Shown here piece by piece: positions 55,846-64,000 of a stretch of 64,000 bases of DNA. Every line of letters starts with the position of its first letter. Position 1 is the stretch's first letter. The position numbers were made by a program, and so were the translations under genes. The notes under the pieces were generated by a model. That model was given only the letters and a program-made list of their open reading frames with translations. It was not told where the DNA came from and made no database searches. Origin of the DNA: Spisula solida. Lineage: Eukaryota > Mollusca > Bivalvia > Venerida > Mactridae. The DNA lies in the NCBI GenBank assembly GCA_947247005.1, contig OX365955.1, positions 44,495,822-44,559,821 on the forward strand. Reading direction: 5' to 3'.

Positions 55846-58800
55846 ATGGATGAATCCATGTATTTAATGGATTCGTTGTCTTACGAGCAGCAGGAAAATG
55901 AGGTCAACAAAGTTGGTGAAGTTGACAGTTCGTCAACAAATGAAAATAACCAGCTGGATGGAGAGATTGAAGAAACGAACGAAGAAGAAAGACAGGAAAC
56001 ACCTAGTTATGAGATAGAACTAGAGCTTAGTGAAGAACTTCAAGCTGGTTATAAGATTCTAAATGACCTGATGTCACATTCAAAGAGAGCTGCCAATTGG
56101 CCATTCATGGAATCAGTTGAAGTGTCAGCACCAGATTTGTATGAAGTTTATAAAGAAAGGATTGAAAAGCCAGTCTGGTTAAAACTAAGTATGATGATCA
56201 CTTAAATTCTTTACTTCTACTTTGTCCTGCCCACAATCGCTTTCCGATTATTATTGGGCAGTTGTCTGACAGGGGCATACTGTACATAAATCAATTAAGA
56301 GACGGAGGTGAGATACAAGGAATCCGGGTGCGTTACCCTAGCTTGTTTCAAATAGATTCCTTGGTTCGTTAACGTGCCCGGTAGACAGCACCGATACACG
56401 TGAGACTACCTCTGGGTTTCCAACCGGTTTGTCTCTAGTTGGGTTGGAAACACTGAAAAGCGTTTCAGAAATGACCAAACGCCGAGATTCGAACCAGGGA
56501 CCTCTCGATCAGTAGTCAAGTGCGTTACCACTTGACCGCTGTGCCACCCTGATAATTTATTAATTAGTAAAAGCTTTTTTTATTAAATTAATATTGCTTA
56601 ACTTTTAAATCGCATCCAATCTGACAGTCCACAGCCAGTGACATTAACCCTTTACTCAATGTTACCGCATTTGCACACCCCATTACATGAGATTGGGTGT
56701 GAAAATGTGGTAACATTGAGTGATTGTGGAAACGGACTTTTGACTAGTACCGGACTAGCTCAGTTGGTAGAGCTATAGGCTAAAGTTAACAAATAGATAA
56801 AAATCTGGAGAGACCAGGGCTTGAACCCGGACCACCTGGGTGGCAAGCAGACAAGTCTGTTGGGACTGACATATAATCACTACACTCCTTATTTACAATT
56901 CTAAGAGCTCTCCATCATGGTAAAAATGGTAAAAAGAATAGTCTATCAACCACTGAGATTAGACTATGGGATAAAAATCCTAAGGAGAGATGGTGGATTG
57001 AACCCAGATCTCCTGGGTGACAAGCCAGTGATTTTTTTCCTTCTTTATTAAGGTCCGGAACACGGACCCTTTCCCAATTGCAAATAGGCTATAATTTTCC
57101 CAAATTTGAATGGAGAAATTCCCAATAAACAATTAAAAAAAAATTCAAAATCGGACATAAAATGATAAAGTTATGAACATTTTTGACAAGAGGTCAAGCA
57201 TAAAGTTCAAAGAAACCAGTAAACATTCTCATGTCATTCACATGTAATCTCATTTTCTGTTTTATTTGGCCTTTCTGCTTCATGGAAATTCCCAATTTCA
57301 AGTTGTCACGACGCTAAAAATTCCCAATCTGAACGGGCCCGGACCCTTTCCCAAAGAGGCAAAAAAAATCACTGCAAGCCGATTCTCTAACCACATTACT
57401 AAAGAGTAAACCAAACTGTGAGGCTGTTGTAATCACATCTGTACTAGTGCATTGTAATTACAAATACCAGGGCTATGGGTAAATGTGTTGGGAATATATA
57501 GAGGGTAAAATTTAGTAAAGTTCAAACTTAACTTAGAAACTTAATTGACTCTGTTTATATCGGGAAATTTTAAAGATTGATATTAATATTTTTATTCATG
57601 ATTTTAAAATAAGATTGAACAGAGTTTTACACCCGTGACAAGTTCTAACAATGCAGTTTAAATATTTATGTAAACTTGTTGTTTAATTGATATAAATGAA
57701 AAATATTCATTTAATTTCCTCTTATTTCAGTAAAGCAAAGGTTTGAAGAACAGCAGTATGTGACAATTACTGAGTTTGTCTCAGACTTCCGACTGATGTT
57801 GGAAAATTGCTATCGGTTCAATGGTCCTGATCATTACATTTCAAAACGGGCTCAGAAGATGGAAACGATGTTGGAGCAGAAACTTGCTTTGTTACCAAGG
57901 TAATATTAATCACAGACAGTGTTAAGTGTCCGAATATCCAGAATGTCCAGAATATTTGTCACACTGTCACACAATGAACCAAGGTTCAAATGTAGCAAGT
58001 GAAAATGGGAATTTATTGTTGTTCTGACTTAAGTTGGTTTCAGTAAAAATCCAAACCAGTTTTTAGTGGTAAATTTATTTTGAGGGGTTGTTGGTTCAAG
58101 ACTTAAAAACCGGGCATTATTTCGCCTTTATTTTACATAAATGGTGGCTGCATTGCTTGTTTGTCGATGTTGGTCTTAAGACTCTTATATTTAGAAAGGA
58201 AGAGAGCACTTGGAGCACGTTCATGGTAAGGAGTTGGAAGGTTCTCAGTTACAGTGGCTGTTAAAACTCAAAATTTTACATCCTAACTTTCCCAATTAAT
58301 TTTACATGCATGTATATATATGACTCCTGGTATATATTGGTGTATCAAGCGTAACATATTTTCTCATTCAGGGATTTAAGAGATAAAACAACTATTGATG
58401 CAACTACAGAACAGAAAGGGGAAACCAGTACAGGAGGTATCGGTAGGTTTTATCTCAAAGTCATATTCATTAACAGATTCAGGGGTTCTACAATTCCGGA
58501 AATCCGGAATAATCCGGAAATCCGGATTTGCTGCATTAGGAAGAATGATCATTTCTGTGCAAAATAAAAGTTATTTGATGAAAAAATTCAAAGAATTGAC
58601 AAGAGTTATGGCCATTTGAAGTTCCATAATCTGAATTTTAATAATAAAACAATGTTTGAAACCTAATTAAGGTGTAGCGATGTGAGCTAATAGCAACTGA
58701 AACAGATTTGCGACTGAATTTCAGGATTGGGCATTATGCCTCAGTAGAACCCCTGCAGATTATTTAATAAGGCTGCAGTCATCTTTCGGATGACTCTGAT

Positions 58801-61800
58801 GATTTCCTATAGTTTGTTACTTTACCCAGTCCATAATGGACCTAACTTGAGATATAAAGCAGGAATTCAGTGGACCAATGACTGGTCGAAAGCATCTAAA
58901 CATTGAAAAGATCACACATATTTACATTATCTGATTGATTCACAGGTAAATGTCTAAGAACTAATTAGGCATGGTTAAAATAAGGAGTGTGCTTTGTCAT
59001 CAGCTCAATTTCATATTGTAAATTATGTTAAGTTAAAAATTGAGTTATGTAATTGTGTTGTATTAAAATTATTTTTAGTTCATGGCTATCAAATGTATAT
59101 TTTTATCAGCTTTTCTCAATAACATATTGCAGGTTTAAGAAGGCGGCCAAAGTCACATGTTCTCCATGATTCTACATACTTGTTAAATCAGTTACGAGAA
59201 GCCGAGTACCAGAAGAAGCGGGAATTCCGTATACGTCAGATAATGGCACGACGAGCGGAACGTGAAGCCTTGGCACAGGAAATCATGGACTGGGAGGATA
59301 AGGTTCTATTTGAAGATAAAAAGGAACAGATGAAAGCGATGTGGGAGGTGGGCTAGAATTACTGAATGTGTTATATTCTGTGTTTAAATAGGCAAAAGTT
59401 CGCATAGTGGAACTTACTAAGAACTTCTGAAATCTTAAAAACACTCTTTGATTGGTTGGAAAAAATGTCTGCCCTATTATAGTTCAGTGTACATAGCTGG
59501 ATAAATAGATTCTACATACAATTTACATGTCAAAAGTATATCAGATAATAACATACATTAAAACAATAAACAAGCAAACATGCATGCATGCAATAATAAT
59601 GTCATGGCAACACATTGCCGATTCTGAATTGTTCAAAGTTTGGTTTGACTGACGTAGTACTTGTCTTCTGGTTTAGGTAAGGCGAGTTTGAGATCAGGAC
59701 ATGAAGTATGCTTGTCTGTGACAATTTGAATGAAAATAATCCTTCCAAAGTCATTTGTCATCTGAGTATTGATTTATATATATAGAAAAGCTGTTATTGG
59801 TCAACTGTTAAGAAATGAGTAAAAAACTAAAAACAGTCACACAAATTGATTGAAGTAATACTTGAGAAACGCTTTGTGGTTGCATTAATCCGGTAAACGG
59901 ACCCTTTCCCAATTGCAATTAGGCTATAATGTTCCCAAATTTGAATGGTGAAATTCCCAATAAACAATTTAATTTTTTTTTTTCAAAATCGGACATAAAA
60001 TGATAAAGTTATGAACATTTTTGACAAGAGGTCAAGCATAAAAGTTCAAAGAAAGCAGTAAACATTCACATGTAATCTCTTTTTCTTTTTTATTTGGCCT
60101 TTCTGCTTCATGGAATTTCCCAATTTCAAGTTCTTATGATGCGAAAATTCCCAATCTGAATGGACCCGGACCCTTTCCCAAACAGGCAAAAAAAATCACT
60201 GTTAATTATGATCTCTTTGTTCAATCTTTCCTTAATAATGTTAACTCCTGTGCTAAACATATTGTCAAAGGAATATTTATTTGAATTGTTGAAAGTTAGA
60301 TTTGAATGAATGTTATCCCGCAATGTTATTTATTGACAAGGGGTGTCAATATCACGGATGAATCCGGAATTCCGGATTTAGCTATCCTGAAAGAGCTATG
60401 ATATTTGACCAAAATAAATGTTATTTGATGACAATATCTCCAGAAATGGCAAAGTTATGGCCAATTTAATCTCAAAAGGATTTTATTCAATACAAACTGT
60501 GTTAAATATTGAAAAAAATGCGATTGAATGCCTCTTGTTTGACAAAAATGGTCGGCTGCATTGATTTTCAGGATTTGTAATTTGACCCTGTTGACACCCC
60601 TGATTGACACAAAGTTTACGTATTGTTTTAGGTACCACAGATTGGTTTATTTTTGTTCCTGTGTCAAGGCCCGCTCAATATTGGTGAAGTAATGCACTTT
60701 GAGTTAGAGCGAAGTTTTATGATGCCGAGAGAGAGTTCTACAATGCAGCTTATAATGACATCATTACTGAGCACGCCATTCCAGAGACTCAAGTAAGCTT
60801 TCTTTATTGATAAATATCTGTAAATATAAGGGTGTATACATTCCTCTCATAAATAAGACATAATGGTGTATTATCTAGCCCTATCTTATATCTTGAATCA
60901 GTAAAAATACTGCAGTAAGCAGTAATTGCTGTTAGAAGAATACTTTAATTTTGTCTGTTATAGATTTTCTCAAACTCTGTCAGAATTTGTAAAAGGACTG
61001 AATGTTCCTATTCGTTTTTGACTGACTGACATTTTTCCCAATGTGTGGTGTATATAATGTTTGATAGCGATTATGTAGTCAATCTGTTACCAGTGATTTT
61101 TCTTGAAGAAAATTAAGCGGCCTGTGCCTTTAAAATTGGGAAATTTTAGCGCGACAATTCGCAAAATTGGGAATTATTAAAAAAGTTTGTTTGGGTTAAA
61201 AGTGGTCATATTTTGTATTTTCTACTGATAATACACTATTCATATGTGGCAACAACCTTTGCAAGTTAGAAAATATATTGTTTCGACTTAAAAACAGCTA
61301 CATGTAAACTGTTGTTGCTTTGAAACCTGCGAGCACAAAAGGGGGAAAATATGCCTACTTTTTGGGAAAAAATTATGATTTTTTGGGAAAAATGGAGGTT
61401 ATTTTGCTAGGGGAAGGGGCCTGTATTCGGCCCTAAAAATAGCCCCAAAAAAATCACTGGTTACATACTGTCGGACACAGATACATAATCTGATATTGTA
61501 GGCTAGACAAGAAGAATTTAATGCCATATAAGATATGGGAACAAAGGCTTCGTATAAAACTGGAGAGTTGGTATAAGACGTATAATGACAATGAGAAAGA
61601 CGTAGAGAAGGTAACTAATTTATTGTACACTATATACAGGGGACCTACAATTCCGGAATAATCCGGAAATCTGGATTTGCTGCATTTAGAAGGAATGATT
61701 TTTACTGCACAAAATAAAAGTTATTTGATGAAAAAATTCAAAGAATTGACAAAGTTATGGTCATTTGAAGTTCCATAATCTGAATTTTAACAATAAAACA

Positions 61801-62467
61801 ATGCCTGAAACAGGCTTGCGACTCGTTTTCAGGATTAGGCAATAATGCCTCAGTAGAACCCCTGTATATAACAATTATGCATTGTGGAATAAATCCATGG
61901 TTATGTACCGCAAGGACTCTGGGTATAGGGCTCTCCATAATCTTTAATGAAGCCAGTGATTGTAACACAGTAGTCAGGGGCACTTAGGTGTGTAAAATGC
62001 GATTTATTTGTTTACCTGTCATTCGACAAAATATTTCTTATTATTTTAACATCAAGCTCCTTCATACTTGTTCAATTTTAAAAAATGTAGCTGGTTGTAA
62101 ATCCCTCCGTAGTCTGTGAAATTGCTGACTTTTGGAGCTTTCGGAAAGCTCTGTCAGAGTACAAACATTATCGTCTGTCTATTACAATCTAAATTTGAAA
62201 CTAACTAAAATACTCTTTGTTGATAATCTAAAATGTGATATATACCTCATTGTGATTGTTTCAGGACTGGTATTTTTCAGGCTCGTGCCTGATTTCAGGT
62301 TTTTGAATCATGAGTTTACCTTCATTGTTTATATTGAAAAATAGAATTTCAGGCTTTGAAACTGGGATTTTCAGGCCTGAGAATGATTGCTAATTACGAG
62401 GCCTGTTGTTTTGTATTTCAGACTTGTAATAAACTGGGTCTTGATGAACAATTCTTTCAAATTGTTG
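55846..62467 (+). CDS. BRD10: KIAA2026/BRD10-like bromodomain protein, first 7 exons (3' part beyond window)
   Basis: Coding exons: 55846-56188, 57731-57899, 58372-58436, 59133-59347, 60632-60792, 61502-61610, 62422-62467. GT/AG introns with consistent phases; 369 residues so far, the last exon ending in phase 1. An acidic N-terminus leads into an atypical bromodomain (about residues 60-170): helix LSEELQAGYKILNDL, the WPF shelf at 85-87, PDLYEVYKERIEKPVWL in the ZA loop, then EFVSDFRLMLENCYRFN with the acetyl-lysine-binding Asn at 145. Exon 4 is a charged helix (REAEYQKKREFRIRQIMARR) and a WEDK segment. Exons 5-7 (FELERSFMMP, LIMTSLLSTPF, YKIWEQRLRIKLESW, NKLGLDEQFFQIVG) match the conserved region after the bromodomain of vertebrate KIAA2026, from memory. 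Function is poorly known; probably a nuclear chromatin reader. An in-frame upstream ATG at 55798 is less likely. I chose 55846 for its context. Confidence 0.85.
56285..56551 (-). repeat. tRNA-derived SINE, copy 2
   Basis: Minus strand head: 'cagggtggcacagcggtcaa' (A box), 'gtggtaacgcacttgac' and GGTTCGAATCTCGGCG (B box). Body with 'ggtagtctcacgtgtatcgg' and 'aaccaaggaatctatttg'. Matches 5395-5616. BRD10 intron 1. Confidence 0.85.
56750..57020. repeat. tRNA-like and SINE fragments
   Basis: A plus-strand A box (ctagctcagttggtagagct) at about 56756. Then two minus-strand B-box-like modules: 'ccagggcttgaacccggacc' (56817) and 'ggattgaacccagatctcct' (56994). Each is followed by 'gggtggcaagc' or 'gggtgacaagc'. 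Broken composite. Confidence 0.6.
57026..57374. mobile_element. CAGTGATTTTT MITE, copy 1 (5-bp TSD)
   Basis: Ends CAGTGATTTTTTT and AAAAAAATCACTG. Flanked by CAAGC (57021-57025 and 57375-57379). Interior has 'ggaccctttcccaattgcaa' and 'ggacataaaatgataaagtt', and ends 'ggaccctttcccaaagaggc'. BRD10 intron 1. Confidence 0.9.
58490..58755. mobile_element. CAGGGGTTCTAC MITE with 6-bp TSD
   Basis: Ends CAGGGGTTCTAC and GTAGAACCCCTG. Flanked by CAGATT (58484-58489 and 58756-58761). Core 'aataaaagttatttgatgaa' and 'agttatggccatttgaagtt'. BRD10 intron 3. Confidence 0.95.
59890..60201. mobile_element. CAGTGATTTTT MITE, copy 2, left end deleted
   Basis: Right end AAAAAAATCACTG is intact; the left end starts internally at ccggtaaacggaccctttcc. 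Nevertheless TTAAT flanks both sides (59885-59889 and 60202-60206), so the left terminus was lost after insertion. BRD10 intron 4. Confidence 0.85.
60338..60602. mobile_element. CAGGGGTGTCAA MITE with 6-bp TSD
   Basis: Left AAGGGGTGTCAAT (first base changed), right TTGACACCCCTG. Flanked by ATTGAC (60332-60337 and 60603-60608). It ends only 29 bp before BRD10 exon 5, close to the polypyrimidine/branch region. Confidence 0.93.
61091..61459. mobile_element. CAGTGATTTTT MITE, copy 3 (5-bp TSD)
   Basis: Ends CAGTGATTTTTCTTG and AAAAAAATCACTG. Flanked by GTTAC (61086-61090 and 61460-61464). The interior differs from the other two copies (a 'gaaattttagcgcgacaattc' stretch), so the family is heterogeneous inside. 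BRD10 intron 5. Confidence 0.9.
61637..61864. mobile_element. CAGGGGACCTAC MITE with 6-bp TSD
   Basis: Ends CAGGGGACCTAC and GTAGAACCCCTG. Flanked by TATATA (61631-61636 and 61865-61870). Core as in the 58490 copy. It starts 26 bp after the donor of BRD10 exon 6. Confidence 0.93.
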
Positions 62468-62518
62468 GTAAGTTGGGTTGCTTATATTTACAATTCGTGT
62501 TTGAATTTATGCAAACTT

Positions 62519-62778
62519 CAGGGGTGTAAATTTTCCTGATTTATCATTCCTGAAAGAGCAATGGTTTCTGACCTAAATAAAAGTTATTTGATGAAAATAT
62601 CTTAAGAAATGGGAAAGTTATTGTCAAATGTATCTGCTCTGAAGGATTTTCATTACTAGAAAGGTTTAAAAACTGAGTTATATATGGAAACAATGAGGTT
62701 GAAGGCCTCTTGTTTGGCAAAGATGGTCAGCCGCATATGATTTTCAGGATTTTTTATTTGGCTCTGTTGACACCCCTG
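62519..62778. mobile_element. CAGGGGTGT MITE with 6-bp TSD
   Basis: Ends CAGGGGTGTAAAT and TTGACACCCCTG. Flanked by AAACTT (62513-62518 and 62779-62784). Downstream of BRD10 exon 7. Confidence 0.93.
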
Positions 62779-62968
62779 AAACTTAGAAGACTTCTTTGGT
62801 GTTATAATTGAGATAGACATATACATGCTGGTTAAGTCTCCAGTTAAAGTCTATTTTCAAGCATGTGTTCATTCAACTGACTGTACATTTAACCCCCAAT
62901 CATTGAGTTGTAAGTGTTCTGTTTAAATGAGCAACAATTTCCTTTATTTGACACAACTTTCTATAATC

Positions 62969-63237
62969 CAGGGGTGTCAATTTTCCTGATTTATCCGGAA
63001 TTCAGGATTTCTCATTCCTGGAAGAGCAATGTCTTCTGACCAAAATAAAAGTTTTTTTTATGAAAATAGCTCAAGAAATGGCAAAGTTATAGTAAATTTA
63101 ATGTGTTTAGAAGGATTTTCTTTAATACTAACTGAGTTACTTATGGAATAAATGTCATTGAAGGACTCTTGTTTTGCATAAATGTTAAGTCGCATACGAT
63201 TTTCCTGTTTTTGAATTTTGTCCTGTAGACACCCCTG
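62969..63237. mobile_element. CAGGGGTGTCAA MITE with 6-bp TSD
   Basis: Ends CAGGGGTGTCAAT and GTAGACACCCCTG. Flanks ATAATC (62963-62968) and ATAGTC (63238-63243), one mismatch. Confidence 0.9.
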
Positions 63238-63300
63238 ATAGTCAAAAGGATGACTGCTACCTGCAATACATACATATATATAATGATTAGTTACTGTTAA

Positions 63301-63449
63301 CAAGGCGGCCTTGGGCAGGCAGAGCACATTGGCTCTTGACCCTCTCAGGTACCCATTCATACTCCTGGGTAAAGTGGCAAAGACTGGGATCAAACCCAGG
63401 ACCTCTTGATTCCAAAGGGTGCATCCTACCTCTAGGCCATCGCTCCCTT
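63301..63449 (-). repeat. tRNA-derived SINE
   Basis: Minus-strand head: agggagcgatggcctagagg (A box), 'taggatgcaccctttggaat', and 'cctgggtttgatcccagtc' (B box). Body follows toward 63301 ('gagggtcaagagccaatgtg'). The 134-residue frame over it is a repeat artefact. Same head type as 39307-39375. Confidence 0.8.
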
Positions 63450-63608
63450 GAGCAGTAATCAATTATAGGCAAACATATACAAAATGTATCTGACTTAGGA
63501 ATGTGTTCAGTTACATTTAAAACATTTTGATCATATTGTTAATAATGTTATTGTCAGACAACAAATGTCTGTAGAATTTGACAAGTTGGCAATAAATGCA
63601 TATAACCT

Positions 63609-63780
63609 CAGGAGTGTCAATATTCCTGATTAATCCGGAAATTGTGAATGTGTATCCTGAAAGAGCTATGACCGAAATAAAAGTTATTTGATGAAAATAT
63701 CTCAAGAAATGGCAAAGTTATGGTCAATTTAAGTTGCTCTGAAGGATTTGAATCAGTACAAAGTTAAATATGGAAACATT
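63609..63780. mobile_element. CAGGAGTGTCAA MITE, right end lost
   Basis: Left end CAGGAGTGTCAATATTCCTG and the family core 'aataaaagttatttgatgaa' are present, then the sequence switches at about 63780 to a different repeat. Confidence 0.75.
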
Positions 63781-64000
63781 GTCAGGGTTGCCAGTGACCT
63801 GAAAAAGTCAGGGGAAAATGAATTTTCTTCAAGGTCAGTGAATTGTTAGGGAATTCTTGATAATGGTCAGTGAAAAACAATATTTTAGAAAAGTCAGTGA
63901 AAAGTCAGGGAAAATGAAATTCTGGGTCAATGTTTAGTGAAAGGCAAGTACAGGGGATCTGGAAGGTTTCAATTTTTTTCTTGATCAGTGAAATTGTATT
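63781..64000. repeat. 'gtcagtgaaaagtcaggg' repeat, cut by window end
   Basis: Several imperfect repeats of gtcagtgaaaagtcagggaa between 63781 and 63990. Non-coding; it runs to the window edge. Confidence 0.6.

Noticed and set aside
63058..63462. 134-residue minus-strand protein
   Set aside because: It spans a SINE and a MITE end; the sequence is a translation of repeats.

Overview
This window is animal nuclear DNA: AT-rich, with split genes, GT/AG introns and dense interspersed repeats. The repeat families point to a bivalve mollusc. These include tandem 'gacggacgg' tracts, ends of the type AGTCCCCTACCGGT...ACCGGTAGGGGACT, and tRNA-headed SINEs. The mollusc call is an inference from repeat style; the metazoan call is secure from the genes.

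Four protein-coding genes can be assembled exon by exon. (1) 5993-11236, minus: an SRA/YDG-domain protein of 443 residues in 8 exons, related to the 5-methylcytosine reader of UHRF1 but without the other UHRF1 domains. (2) 16726-30302, minus: GEN1, a Holliday-junction resolvase of the XPG/FEN1 family, 11 coding exons and 1662 residues, three quarters of it encoded by one giant last exon. (3) 44130-49969, minus: a p24/TMED (TMED5-like) cargo receptor of 221 residues in 4 exons. (4) 55846-62467, plus: the first 7 exons of a KIAA2026/BRD10-like bromodomain protein that runs off the right edge. Genes 1-3 share a strand; TMED and BRD10 are divergent and 5.9 kb apart. GEN1 (DNA repair) and the SRA protein (methylated-DNA reader) are neighbours, but nothing shows that they are functionally linked.

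The rest is repeats. 1-5.9 kb: a large inverted repeat, a higher-order minisatellite, a nested hAT element, tRNA-type SINEs and a perfect hairpin. 11.3-16.7 kb: several terminal-inverted-repeat (TIR) elements. 31-44 kb: a gene desert with a 1.7-kb TIR element made of 155-bp repeats. 50-55.8 kb: a 1.37-kb TA-flanked foldback element and remnants of LINE reverse transcriptase. 57-64 kb: BRD10 introns packed with short TIR elements whose target-site duplications can be read directly. Across the window these duplications come in three sizes, each tied to a family: 5 bp (CAGTGATTTTT ends), 6 bp (CAGGGGT ends) and 8 bp (TAGGGGTG, TAGGGCTG or CACAGGTAAC ends).

The most striking region is GEN1 itself. 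Three separate tandem duplications each copied an exon-intron boundary: the donor of coding exon 3, the acceptor of exon 5 and the donor of exon 6. The exon 6 copy has grown into an array of about 31 units with a 56-bp period (24431-26130). Each unit carries a copy of the splice donor and a near-perfect p53-family response element: AGACATGTCT followed directly by AGATTAGTCT.
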